Assembly (NCBI GenBank): GCA_003427395.1 | Contig: BFEA01000037.1 | Coordinates: 2,659,190 to 2,689,866, forward strand | Direction of reading: 5' to 3' | Source of the DNA: Chara braunii | Lineage: Eukaryota > Streptophyta > Charophyceae > Charales > Characeae | Length of the DNA stretch: 30,677 bases | Shown: positions 1-10,249 of the stretch, in pieces | Position numbering within the stretch: position 1 is the stretch's first letter | Layout of the letters: each line of letters begins with the position of its first letter | Program-made: the position numbers and the translations under genes | Notes under the pieces: model-generated | What the model was told of the DNA's origin: nothing | Database searches by the model: none | Seen by the model: the letters and a program-made list of their open reading frames with translations, nothing else

Positions 1-810
1 CCCCCCAAAAAACCCTCCAGACGAATACCGAAAAACACCCCCCCCGCGCAGCCCGAAAAACCCTTTGGGGGGCCCCGCGAACGCGAACACAAGAACGCAA
101 GGGGCCAGGGACGACGGCCCTTTTCCATGACGCCCAGGAAGGCCCTGTTCGAAGGGACTTTTTTTTGCCATGTCGCGCGCACCGGGTCCCCCCAAGCGGG
201 AAATTTGACGTGTGGCCACCGTTCGATGCGCGGAACGACGTGTGGCCAACCTGTCGCGGCGTCAAACAGACCCTGCGAGGCACTCCGAAATGGAAGACCC
301 GAAGGGGACCAGACCCACGCGCGCCTACAAATACGAGCGGCGCCCGGGGCGTGAACGCCGCTTTCTGCGTTTTTTGTTGGGTAGATGCTGTCGGACGGAT
401 GCCTCGCACCACCATTGTCATCAACACCATCGCCCCGCCCAGCTGGAGCACCATAGGTAGCGAAGTGAACGGACAGCCGTTCTAAACCCTGGTCGCCACC
501 TTTTCTACGACGCATCTCCCTCCACCTCCCTAGTCGCTGCCCGCGTCATCTTCAACGTCACACATCAACATCCCGTCGACTCAACGACGACATCTCGATT
601 CTGGATCAGCGCATCCGATGCTCCACGCATTACCATCGCCAACACAAAGCGCACGGCACAAGGTCGCAACATTCCTGTTTCGATCGACGACGGGATCCGC
701 ACTCATCTTCACTCGACACTCTCACAAGGTGAGTGCGCACGAACCCGGGACGTGTGTGTTTCTGTGAGCGCTTGTGGGCGGCTTTTCTACTGACACATCA
801 GCGCTGTTTG
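1..810. other. No gene recognised
   Basis: The first ~120 bases are C-rich with short A-runs. The rest is mixed GC-rich sequence. Several short open frames overlap around 127-485 in all three forward frames, and none shows a domain, a biased composition or a continuation on either side. I treat the stretch as intergenic or repeat-derived. Confidence 0.5.
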
Positions 811-1085
811 GACGAGTGTGTGTTTGCATGTGCGCGTGCGGTTGTGTTTGCTTGTGCGTGACGAGTGTCTGTTTGCATGTGCGCATGCGGTTGTGTTTGT
901 GTTTGCTTGTGCGTGACGAGTGTGTCTTTGCATGTGCGCGTGCGGTTGATTGTGTGTTGGAGTGTTTTTTTTTTGGGTTTGCGTATGTAGTCTCTACTTG
1001 AGGGGCGTGTTTGTGTACGCGGCGTGTGTGCGTGTGTGTGTGCTTGTGTGTGTGCGTGTGTCTGTTCGTGTGCGTTTGTGTTGTT
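811..1085. repeat. TG-rich minisatellite
   Basis: Three imperfect ~49-55-bp units begin at GACGAGTGT near 811, 860 and 915, each with the order TTTGCATGTGCGC, GGTTGTGTTTG, GTGCGTGACGA. A looser (TG)n/(TGCG)n tract follows at 1019-1085. Open frames over this stretch translate to Cys/Val or Thr/His repeats and are artefacts of the repeat. Confidence 0.8.
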
Positions 1086-1239
1086 TCGCCGATTGAACGC
1101 GCGGAGGTTGTCGCCAAGGTGTGCGGCCATGGTTGAATGAATTGTTTCGCATCCCGAGGGTACTCCTGCTGTATTCTGGCGTTGAGCGAAATGCGTGCGT
1201 AATATCCGGCGATTCCGTACGCTCTAATGAAGAACTGTA

Positions 1240-1777
1240 ATCTGTTGTCCATCTATCCATCCATTGTATCTCTATCACCGCGTGGTTCGACCAATCACAC
1301 TTTGGGCAGCTCAAGGGCTACGACATTCAAACATCAAACAGGAACAATAGAGTGTGGTCAGTGGTCAGGATGTGATGAACTGATGAATGCCGATAACTCC
1401 GATCGAACGCGTTGTGGCCAGTCACGAAACATAAACACCCCGCGCTCGATCGGATGTTTCTCCATTCATCATTTTCATACACACAAGAGCACACGAGATC
1501 CACACGTTTGTGTGTGGATCTCATGTGATCTTGTTGTGTATGAAACTAATGAATGGAGAAACATCCGATCGAGCGCGGGGTGATTATGTTTCGTGACCGA
1601 CCACAGCCCGTTCGATCGGAGCTATCGGCATTCGTCAGTTCATCACATCCTGACCACTGACCACATTCCATTGTTCCTGTTTGCTGTCCCAACGCAGTAG
1701 CCGTCGATCTTCCCAAAGGATGAGTAATCGAAACACGCGGCGACAGAGATACAATAAATGGGTAGATAGACAACATT
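1240..1777. repeat. Foldback element, ~268-bp inverted arms
   Basis: The arms (about 1240-1505 and 1510-1777) are reverse complements with only scattered mismatches, separated by about 4 nt at GATCCACACG/TTTG. The same peptide-like string (SIGCFSIH, CGQWSGCDEL) can be read on the plus strand from the left arm and on the minus strand from the right arm, which confirms the symmetry. Near-absent loop and long arms fit a foldback transposon or a head-to-head inverted duplication. I cannot identify a target duplication with confidence. Confidence 0.85.
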
Positions 1778-1861
1778 CCTTGATTTGATAGTATACATTA
1801 TTGATTATAGACAGTCCAAAGCACAAGGTAGATAATATCCCTTGATTATATGCAGTCCAGA

Positions 1862-2860
1862 TCAATGGAGCACGATCAGATCACTCTCGACATTGTCACC
1901 GCGTGTTTCGATCGGCCGTTCATTGGGCAGTTCTCATGAGCTGAGTAACTGATGCATGATGAAAACTTCGATCGAGCGCGAGGCGACCGGTCACGAAACA
2001 TAATAACCGCGCGGCAGATCGGATCTTTCTCCACTCATCAGATCAATCATCCATACGTGAGTGGTGACATCGGCCATACCGCACGTGAGTGATGAACAGG
2101 ACCATCACGATTGATCACGATACCGCCGCTGATCTGCCGAATGGATGATCAATCAAAGCAGGAGGTGACATTGTCGGGACAGCAGACACACCCAGTCGAC
2201 CAATCGCCGAACACGAACAGAGAGCTCGCGATCGGTCGATTGATCGCGTGTGTTGTCTCAACGTTGTCACCGCGTGTGTGTTTTTCGCTAGTATCAAATG
2301 TAATAACAAAACACACATGGCACCGTGCGCGAACGACCAACCTGGCGGCGAGCGACCGATCCATCACACTCGTTGATGTACCCTGAGCGAACAGTAGACT
2401 GGTCAATAGATCCACCACTACCAACATCACTGAACGACTGTTCGGACTGCGGTCGGACGACCGGTTGATCCGGCATTCCACCAACCACACAGCCGAACGT
2501 GTGTTTGCGTTGCAACCGTGGCATCACCCTCTGCACGATCGCCCAACCGGCAGGCGTACCACTGATCCAGCAAACTGGTTGATAGGAGAGCGTTGGCACA
2601 AGTAACTGATTAGTTGATTGATCGACTTTTTGGTTTGTGGTTGGCCAATTAGCTGATTGATCGGCCGGTCACCGACCAGGGCACCGACATGCCAGCCGAG
2701 CGGTTCACTTTTCTCACCCCGATTGCACTGCATTCGACCTGCCTCCTCGTCCATTGGTCGTACGCAGCACGCAGGGCAGTTGGTCCACCACACGGTAGAA
2801 ACCCGTGAAAAAGGTCGATCCCTGTTCGAGAATGGACAAAAGACAGTCCGTGACGACGTT
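1862..2860. repeat. Diverged relatives of the foldback; no gene
   Basis: At 1969-2041 the sequence GTCACGAAACATAATAACC...GATCGGAT.TTTCTCCACTCATCA repeats the middle of the foldback arm at 1427-1470. The phrase TTGTCACCGCGTG (near 1893 and 2264) recalls the outer part of the arm. Many GATCGATTGATC-type words occur to ~2.7 kb. Open frames exist on both strands, as expected from inverted repeats, and none looks like a gene. Confidence 0.5.
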
Positions 2861-2863
2861 GTT

Positions 2864-3032
2864 GCACATCGAACGTTACTGGCCATCGAACCTTGTCGGC
2901 CATCGAACCTTGTTTGGCATCGAACCTGACGCCCCATCAAATCTCGGCGGGCATCGAAATGTTGGCGGACATCGAACGCCATTGGACGGCAAACCTCGTC
3001 GGTCATCGAACCTTGTCGGTCATCCAACGACG
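2864..3032. repeat. 17-bp tandem repeat, about 10 units
   Basis: Degenerate 17-bp units with consensus GGCCATCGAACCTTGTC run back to back; the best pairs are near 2881-2914 and 2999-3030. They abut the 182-bp array on the right. In one frame they read as a VGHRTL-like hexapeptide repeat, but there is no reason to treat them as coding. Confidence 0.75.
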
Positions 3033-3060
3033 AACTTTTTGCAACCACCAGACGACAGCG

Positions 3061-3980
3061 GGGGATTTGTGAAAATGTGAAGTCCGCCGGGATCCGAACT
3101 ACAAGAAAGCACGGGATGGCGAGTTTGATAGACATCTGTGTCTCTCCCACGTAATTTCGCCAAGCTCGGATCCGGTGGACCTCCGGTTCATGCCTTCCGC
3201 TAGACCCAACACGCGGTGCAACCCCACCGGGCAACCATAGCGGTGGACCTGTGAAAATGTGAAGTCCGCTGCAATCTGAACTTCAAGAAAGAGGGGAAGG
3301 CGAGTTTGATAGACAGCTGTTTCTCTCCTACCGCATTTCGCCAAGTACGGATCCCGGCGAACTTCAGGTTCTTGCCTTTCGTAAAACCCAACTCGAGTTG
3401 CGACCCCAGTGCATAACCACAGCAGTGGACCTGTGAAAATGTGAAGTCCGCTGGAATCCGAACTTCAAGAAAGAATGGAAAGGCGAGTTTGACAGACAGA
3501 TGTTTCTTTCCCACGGCATTTCGCCAAGTACGGATCCCAGCGAACTTCAGGTTCTCGCCTTTCGTAAAACCCAACTCAAGTTGCAACCCCAGTGCACAAC
3601 AACAACACTGGACCTGTCAAAATGTGAAGTACGTCGGGATCCGAACTTCAAGAAAGAATGGAAAGGCGAGTTTGACAGACAACTTTTTCTCTCCCACGGC
3701 ATTTCACGAAGTACGGATCCCGACGAACTTCAGGTTCTTGCCTTTCGTAAAACCCAACTCGAGTTCCAACCCCAGTTCACAACCACAGCGGTGGACCTGT
3801 GAAAATGTGAAGTCGACCGGAATCCGAACTTTAGGAAAGAATGGAAAGGCGAGTTTGATAGACAGCTGTGTCTCTCCCACGGCATTCCGCCAAGTTCGGA
3901 TCCCAGCAAACTTCAGGTTCTTGCCTTTCGTAAAACCCAACTCGCGTTCCAACCCCAGTGCATAACCACAGCGAGGGACC
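3061..3980. repeat. 182-183-bp tandem array, five units
   Basis: Units start at 3061, 3243, 3425, 3608 and 3791 with GTGGACCTGTGAAAATGTGAAG (the first and fourth are variants), giving periods of 182, 182, 183 and 183. Each unit carries one 24-bp motif in the minus orientation near its start and one in the plus orientation about 82 bp later. Flanking words (AAAGGCGAG and CTCGCCTTT) are also inverted, so every unit can fold. Long open frames on both strands through the array come from the absence of stops in the unit, not from a gene. Confidence 0.9.
3079..3914. repeat. 24-bp quasi-palindrome cluster 1 (10 copies)
   Basis: Copies lie at 3079-3102, 3161-3184 (poor), 3261-3284, 3342-3365, 3443-3466, 3525-3548, 3626-3649, 3708-3731, 3809-3832 and 3891-3914. 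The consensus has arms GAAGTTCG and CGAACTTC around the core GATCCCGG. Within each 182-bp unit the first copy reads as the reverse complement of the second, and minus and plus orientations alternate strictly. Typical divergence is 2-5 positions. Confidence 0.85.
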
Positions 3981-4132
3981 TATGTCGTTTGATTGCTCGC
4001 CAACTATGTTTACGAGTGTCAGCGTCCCCGTGTGTGTCGTTTGGTATTTGCGCGTGGTGTGTAGGGCGCGTTATGGATTAGACCTTCTCGACACCACGAA
4101 TCTTTGAGTCGATCTTCTCGACACCACAAACC

Positions 4133-4986
4133 ATGAGTCCCCAAACGCACATTCGCTTGGCAGAACCGTTTCCTCCTTGCGCGAGATCAGTGCGGCATTT
4201 CAACGGTGTGAATACGATCCACGGAGCGACCGCAGAGGACTTCGACGAGGACCCCTGGATGACCGTCGTCCCATGCAAGGACGCGCATATTGACGATTGG
4301 TGCGATGGGAATTGGGCCACGATGGAGAGTCGCTACCCTTGGGCAAGCCAGTACAAATTTGCCAACATGTTGCAGTTCGGGAACCTCATCCCGTTGTCTG
4401 ACGATGTCCTCGGACACAAGTTCCTGAACCACATGCGCAGAGCGCTGGGCTGCATTAGCCGCCATTTCAGCCGCCTCGAATGCCACTACGTCAGCTTGTC
4501 GCCATGAACTTGGGGAGGCTCGCGGAAACAAGAGTTGCTGGACTGCGCTCGTCACTGCTCGTTCCTGGGCCAGTACCCGCTCCGGTGCCCCGAGAATTCT
4601 CCACAAGTTGTGTCATACTGTTGTGTGCGATTGACTGTGTCCGGGTCTGATTTCGCCAGAGTTCTATGTGTCGCTACGTCAAACAAGAGCAGGAAACTCG
4701 TCGATGCAGTTGTGCTTGTATCACGCAACGAGGTGGCAATCGAGGGGTCCAAATTCGTTCCGACGCCGGGCCTGAACGTGTAGATGGGTGGCGAGATTTG
4801 GTTATAGCAGGGCCGGTCCAAAACTTTTCGTTGCTTAGGGAGGTCGAGGAGAAAGTGTCCGCCATACGGGACTGTATAGGGAACTCCTTAGCACGACCGG
4901 GAGTGTTTGTTAGGATGAAATACATGTCTGTCTTTTCGGAAACTGCAACGGTCGACGATCCGCTGGTCCGCGTTTACGGATCGTAA
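4133..4986 (+). pseudogene. Broken transposon ORF, left paralogue
   Basis: The sequence reads in one frame from 4133 to a TGA at 4505, continues in the same frame to a TAG at 4781, then shifts by one frame to end at 4986. Landmarks in order are DPWMTVVP, YKFANMLQFGNLIP, VVSYCCVRLTVSG, FARVLCVATSN, LVDAVVLVSRNE and FVRMKYMSVFS. Nearly the same landmarks recur in order at 20210-21207, so this is a dispersed gene family and not chance open sequence. I do not recognise the domain. At the right-hand copy it lies downstream of a transposase-like gene, suggesting it is an accessory or C-terminal part of that element. The TGA at 4505 would be CGA before a C-to-T change. Confidence 0.7.
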
Positions 4987-5206
4987 ATGAATGCTTTGTA
5001 TGGCTACGGTTCGCGACCTCATCCCCGAGGAACCGCGATTGTCACAAGATCTCGACGTGTGGTTGGACATCCTGCTTAAGCGAAAAGAAGGGAGACGAGT
5101 GAGAGGCTTGTGTGCTGCCGAACATAGCAGAGTTTTAGCAGTGGAGAAAGGCACGGGAGACAGCAGTTGCTAGTGCACGCCGTCTCTTTCCATGTCGTGC
5201 CCTCTT
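4987..5206. other. No gene recognised
   Basis: Short linker between the left paralogue and the second motif cluster. A 60-codon open frame at 4991-5173 has no counterpart that I can see at the right-hand copy. Confidence 0.4.
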
Positions 5207-6237
5207 GAAGTTCGGATCCCGGCAAACTTCGTGGTTTGGCCTGTGCGTCCTACCGGCCTCCGAGCTTCGAGTGCTGAGCGGAGTCGAAAACGATCTTGCT
5301 ACCAATTACGCCTGGACTCGATGACTGCTGCCATGGAAAGTCGGTTGTGGAACCCCGGGGTTTTTCCTCGTGCGCCTTTGGATGTTTCTCTCTGTTTCTC
5401 TTTCTCGCGTCCTCCTGAAGTTCGGATCCCGGCGAACTTCAGGAGTCGCCTGTCTATTGCCACAGACGGTGGTCTTCCGGATCCTTCGTGGATTCCGGCA
5501 ACAGGCAAAGTTCGCCCTAATCCGAACTACTCCGATTTTCGATCTCGCGTTATGCACAGCTTGGCACTGGATGGACCCAAGCTCAAAAGCGACAACCGTG
5601 TCAACATTTCGTAGGTCCCTGGACTCCTCCATTTCAACCAGCCTTTCATTCCGGTGTGGCCTTCCTGGGTCGGGTTTGACTTTAACAACCTTAGACTTGC
5701 GGATCGTGTGTCCGAGACGCCGTTTCTGCCTGTCGCATCGTTCTGAAGTTCGGATCCCGGCGAACTTCACGTTTCGGGAGGTGCGTTGCTTTGTCGTTAG
5801 TCTTCGTGGTTCCGGGTCGGTTGCACAACCCGCCCGGCAACGGTTCCGGAGTGCGTTTGGTCGAGCACAGTTCTGGGACGCTGGCTGCATGGCTGCCTCT
5901 CTGTTCTGGTTTGGCTCACGGCGAGCTTCTGCTGTTGGACTGTCGGGAACACTACCCCGTCGAGTGCGAGCTTCGAACATGACCGCCAGTTGATTCCTGC
6001 GAAAAATTCCCGAAATCTACTTCCGCCGTCTCTATCTCACGCACCGTCCTTTTGTTCGGATCCCGACGGACTTCGCGATTTTCACTGTGCGTTTGTCTGT
6101 CTTTGTTCTTCGGGGTGCCCCGTGTGCCGCATAAACAGCACGTGATCCCATACGCACTGCGAGTTTTCACTTGCTTCTCTCTCTCTGTCTGCCTCTTGGT
6201 CTCTTGCCCGCTTGAAGTTCGCATCCCGGCGGACTAC
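5207..6237. repeat. 24-bp quasi-palindrome cluster 2 (6 copies)
   Basis: Copies are at 5207-5230, 5417-5440 (matches the consensus at every position), 5507-5530 (minus orientation), 5745-5768 (every position), 6051-6074 and 6214-6237. Unlike cluster 1, the flanks are not tandem copies; only a loose pyrimidine-rich lead (CCTCTT, CCTCCT, GTTCT, CGCTT) precedes most plus-orientation copies. The cluster sits immediately upstream of the large coding block and could be its 5' leader or promoter. No gene is convincing here; open frames on both strands reflect the motif. Confidence 0.85.
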
Positions 6238-6404
6238 CCCTTCTCACCGTTCCGGATTTGGGTGCCCGGGTGTCTTCGTGTGCGGCTTTCGCTGCGCTGC
6301 AGCCTGCGTTGACGTGCGGCAGCGAGTGTTCTGTTTCTCCTGTGTTTTGACAGACGTTGACTTCATGGTGTGCTGTTCGATTTGCGTTGTCGTTCGCAGA
6401 CAGT

Positions 6405-7400
6405 ATGTCTTCTTCCAAGGGCGAGGTGGAGCCAACAAGGACCTCCAGGAAGGAATCACGAAAAGATTTCACGAGGCGGTCGTCTACTGCCACGCAGGGG
6501 TGGTCGAACCATTCGAGGTCGAAATGGTTCATCGACTGGTGTTGTGGAGACGCTTCCAACCCCATTGGGCAGCCATGTGGTCCTGTCATCTTCATCGATG
6601 ACGGCAGAAGGCGTAGAGTGCTTGGTGTCGTCTTGCGGTGGGAGGACGCAAAAGGGGGCCGGCGACATTTCTATATGCAGAAAGTTTATGGCGCCAAGGG
6701 CAACGTCGTTGCCAATTCGAAAGGGACGTTGTTGGACCACGAATTGTGTGAGGGGTTCGGAGGGGGTGCTGTGAACACCCCGTTCTACAGAGACCTCGTT
6801 CTCGGGGGCGGTTTTGTTTTGGCGCGTGAATTTTTTGACATGTTGGAGGACAAAAACATCGCTCTAGACGTCCCCTGCGACGTCAACCCATCCCTGGAGC
6901 TGTCGTTGCCGTTGAAGCTGTGCAGCGGTTGCGAGTCAAGCGGGGCAGGGGCGGAGGGCGGTGATCTGGGTTCTGGTCCCGCCACTCAGCTGCACCGTGG
7001 CGAGAGCCGAGGTCAGTTCGACGACAGCGAGGATGAGGGGACTGCTCCGCCGTTGAGTGACACGCGGCGGTCTGTGTTGTCTATTCCTGGGGTTCAGACT
7101 GATGCTCCTATGCAGCGGAAGAGTACGGGGCCTGCAGTACACGTGGCGGCCTATTCGGAGGTCGACCTGGAGGCGAGCGAGGGACAGGGTGTGGAGGAGG
7201 TGGACGCGGGAGGCCTGGGCTTGCAAGGAGCTCTGCAAAAGAGGAGGGGGGATTGTCCAAACGAGTTCACCGGCTCTATGAAGAAGTTAAAGAGCAAGGC
7301 CCCCAGGACTGCGGGGGAGAAACGCAAGGGGACCAAGGGGGAGCAGGGCCGGCAGGTTGCCAAACGACCGTCTTCGAGACAGAAGCAGCCTGAGTCTTGA
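6405..7400 (+). other. N-terminal segment of the large gene, unknown domain
   Basis: The first ~190 residues look globular (WFIDWCCGDASNPIG, GPVIFIDDGRRRRVLGVVLRW, FYRDLVLGGGFVLAREFFDML). They are followed by ~140 residues rich in Gly, Ser, Glu and Lys that are likely disordered and end in a basic stretch. The closing TGA sits in the context TCT-TGA-CCG; a CGA there would keep the frame open into the next segment. I do not recognise the fold. Confidence 0.5.
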
Positions 7401-8183
7401 CCGTCTTCTCCACCGACAACAGGGACTCCCATCGACGTCGACGTCGGGTACTTCCTCGAGTACAAAGACGGCGTTCGGACAAAGCGGGAGTTCGACATTA
7501 GCCCTGCGCAGGTCGTCGACCTCGGGGACTGGGAGGACCTGTACAACCAGCGGTCCCTGGATCCCGTGCTCGTGGAAGGGATCAAAGAAGCAATGCGGTT
7601 GGCGTTTGAAAACAAAGCGCAGTCTTACGATTTACCAACCCTGAAACTGGCGCCGCTGGGGCTTGATAAACCGACTCCGGGGACTAGGGCAGAACGTCTG
7701 AGACGGGAGGATTGGAGGGATGAGCTGGCGGGACAATACTACTACTACGCGGTGTGTGGGCAGCACAACGCGGCTGCAGCGAGGTCGCTGCTCGGCAGTG
7801 AGATGGCCAGGAAATACAATTTCGAGCGGTGGCCTGCACGAATGGTCTACTTTTCGGATGACGACTTCGAAGGGTACTTCCTTGTCAATTCCCAGGACAA
7901 CAAGAAGGACCTGAAGGCGCCCCCACGACAGCTGAAGTTGTCAATGAGGGACATTAGGTGGCAGTGGAAGCGCGCCGGTTGCCCGCGTGCCGTTATGGGG
8001 AACCCCATCGGAAAACAGGATCAGGTCCGGAAGTGGCGTGAATTCTGTAATGTCGCACTCAACATGACACCGCACAACAACTTGTGGATTCTCGCAGATC
8101 AACAGGGCGAGGAGGCCATCAGGAAACAAGGCGCTGCCCTGCGTTCCTATTTCCTGCTGGCGATGGCAAGGGAGAACGTCTAG
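7401..8183 (+). other. ParB/sulfiredoxin-like region of the large gene
   Basis: This segment begins with DVDVGYFLEYKDG and contains, in ParB order, a box resembling R-x-LDP-x-x-VE-x-I (RSLDPVLVEGIKEAM, about 7545-7598), then YYAVCGQHNAAAARSLL with the GQH at 7758-7766 where ParB proteins have a G-(x)-R/H-R-x-x-A box, then RWPARMVYFSDDDFEGYFLVNSQDN, which resembles the following strand and the conserved Asn of that fold. Similarity is by pattern only. The usual Arg after GQH is Asn here, so enzymatic activity may be absent. A TAG at 8181 interrupts the frame, but the following codons (KLAVQFFEKWET) read on normally. Confidence 0.45.
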
Positions 8184-10246
8184 AAACTGGCCGTCCAGTT
8201 TTTCGAGAAATGGGAGACAAGCAGATTGCTCGGACACGACGGCGCAAAGTGGATCATGCGGAAGAAGAAAGTCAAAAATGTGAAGCCTGGGGTTGCATAC
8301 ATCCATAATGACAAGCTGGGCAGGAAGGAGGTCGTGTACAACGTCCCTGTGGAACCGCCGTCAAAGAAAGGCAAAAAGGAGAAAGAGGAGGGCGAGTGGT
8401 TCGTGCACGTGCCAGAGCCGGACGCGCATTGTTGGAAAACGATGGAGTCGCTGACAGACAACGAGAAGTGCCGCGTCCTGAAGAAGGTGCTCGCTTGCGA
8501 GGTGGTTTGGGTACAGGCCGTCTTCCCAGCGTTGGCGAAGCTCGGAAAGCTGAGCGTCCAGGAGGTGGTGAATTTGGTGAAGTGCGACCGGGTGCTGGTG
8601 CGTCTGTGGAACTACTACCAGTTCAAGCACGGCAAAAGGCCGGACGCGGATTGGAGCCAGAGGTTCCCGTTCCTGAAATCAAGGTCCACAATTTTCAGAC
8701 AGTTTGAGAGTCGTGGTTTGGATGCTGAGTTGTGGGACGGGAGCACGAAATACGTCACTCACTCCTCGCTGTTCAAGGACTGCCCGCCCTACATGGGCTG
8801 CGACGACGACAGATCGATCGAGGCGACGGAGAAGCTGACCGGTCACAAGAAGCTGTTCGTCGACTGGAGGAATAAGGTCCTGTCCGTGTTGACTGGCAGT
8901 AGACTGAAGAGTCGAGAGATCGCGCTCGCCGAAGGCATTGTGCACATAAAATGGAATGACACGGGCGACGTGACATCCATCGCGCCATTCGGCAACGACC
9001 CCTTGGAGGCAGACATAAGGAGTGCGGAGGTGAAGGAGGCAGTGGTTGCCACAAAGAGTCACACGTTCGTCCTCGATCTGTGTGAACCGGTGGACCTGAA
9101 GCTTTGGAAACCGCAAGCGTTTGACACTCTGAATTCCCAACTCCAAACGTGCTGTCCGTCGCATTGGACGCTCGTTGTTTTTGTCCCGCGGCAGAAGAAC
9201 CTCTCCTTTCTGGCCAGCATGAACCATCTTTTTTTTTCGTCAAGCTGCTGGAAGGGAAGTGGGTGAGGAGGAGTCAACAGAAGAAAAGCTTTCCTGTCGG
9301 GAACAATTTGTACACGGAAGACGACCGGATGTACATACTCTTCAAAGACGACGATTTGCGGGCCAACACGTCCGTCGTCTACGAGGGGAAACTGCCGGCA
9401 GGCGCCGCTGCTGCAGTGCGGGTACCACAGAAGGTTACGCAAACGGATGTGTCCGACATCCCATTCAACGCTTGCGACTGGTCGCATACCTCGCCTGCAC
9501 GTCGGGGCATTGTGTACGGGGACATGGAATGCAACCCCGCCCATTTCGTTCAGCTTCTCGAATCCATCACCAAGAAGGGGGAGGGTGTCGTCTTCCTCGG
9601 GAAGCCACACGTGCGGTCAGTCTGGGAAGTACTGAAGGCAGGACGACACGACATCGCGATGGAAGGGAACTCCGAGCTCTTGCAATTTACAATTGATCTC
9701 GTCAAAAGCGAGGTCAATTCGGGTGCCCACAATTGCGAGTTCATGGTCGTCACCGAGACTCGGGCTCGCGCGTGGAACAACAAGACGGACATGTGGTTCA
9801 AGTTGAGTGCGAGGAAGTGGAACAAGATATACGACTTCTTGTTCCTGCAAACGCGGCCGAAGAGAGACACCGACGCCGAGTACGTGCGCCGCAAGGACCA
9901 CATGTTCACGTTGCTCGACAACTACCACGGCGCCTCCCGCATGAACGTGAAGACCTTCCTCGAGAGGTTGCAGTCCCTTTACTTCGTGGAGTCAGAGGAG
10001 GAGCTGACGTTCGGCAGTTACTCCTCCTTGATCTCCACGGAAGACGAGGAGACCACCGGCATCGAGTTCGACGCGACCGCGGACGAGGAGGGCAGCGACA
10101 CCGAAAGCCTCGACCTGCAGTACGACCAACATTCCGCGCAGCACGGTACAGGGTCGTCCTTGGCAGGTCCGTCGACAAGCCTGGCATCCCTCGTGTCACC
10201 GATGGCGAAACCGGCGCCTGGCACTACCCCGATGAAGTTGCTGTAG
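8184..10246 (+). other. Degenerate N4/N6 DNA methyltransferase-like region
   Basis: After a Lys-rich linker and a helical region, the segment shows FVLDLCEP (LDLCEP at 9072-9089) where beta-type DNA methyltransferases carry the DPPY motif, followed by a hydrophobic strand (WTLVVFVP). A later block, HFVQLLESITKKGEGVVFLGKPHV...GRHDIAMEGNS (about 9540-9675), matches the order expected of motif X and then the AdoMet motif I and its acidic partner. The canonical DPPY and FxGxG are both altered, so it may be catalytically dead. A 1-nt shift in the T9 run at 9229-9237 breaks the frame. ParB-methyltransferase fusions are known in phages; a eukaryotic mobile-element version is my inference. Confidence 0.4.
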
Positions 10247-10249
10247 AGA

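Larger units (their letters stand above)
6405..10246 (+). pseudogene. Large degenerate gene: ParB-like plus MTase-like protein
   Basis: A single reading frame runs from ATG 6405 through in-frame stops TGA 7398 and TAG 8181 to a T9 tract at 9229-9237, where it shifts frame and continues to TAG 10244, about 1,280 codons. Sequence on each side of every stop stays protein-like, so I read one gene with three lesions and not four small genes. An acceptor-like CAG (6397-6399) lies just before the ATG. Order: N-terminal unknown domain, low-complexity linker, ParB-like region, Lys-rich linker, methyltransferase-like region, acidic Ser-rich tail. The next ATG is at 10250, three bases after the stop and in the same frame. 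No database check was possible. The frame and lesions are seen directly; the domain names are inference. Confidence 0.65.

Noticed and set aside
165-485. 106-codon ORF near the left end
   Set aside because: Three overlapping frames are open in the same GC-rich stretch; no motif and no neighbour supports any one of them.
722-1314. Long His/Thr-rich minus-strand frames
   Set aside because: They are the complement of a TG-rich minisatellite; all frames stay open because the repeat lacks stops.
3061-3980. CRISPR-like array
   Set aside because: Units are 182-183-bp tandem copies with no variable spacers, in a eukaryotic context.
5299-5980. Minus-strand ORFs through motif cluster 2
   Set aside because: They overlap plus-strand open frames and consist of translated motif (KFAGIRTS-like) in otherwise unstructured sequence.
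6405-10246. Bacterial or phage contamination as source of the ParB/methyltransferase-like block
   Set aside because: No adjacent bacterial genes or ribosome-binding sites; splice signals, Ulp1 domain and the local dispersed motif tie it to the eukaryotic surroundings.
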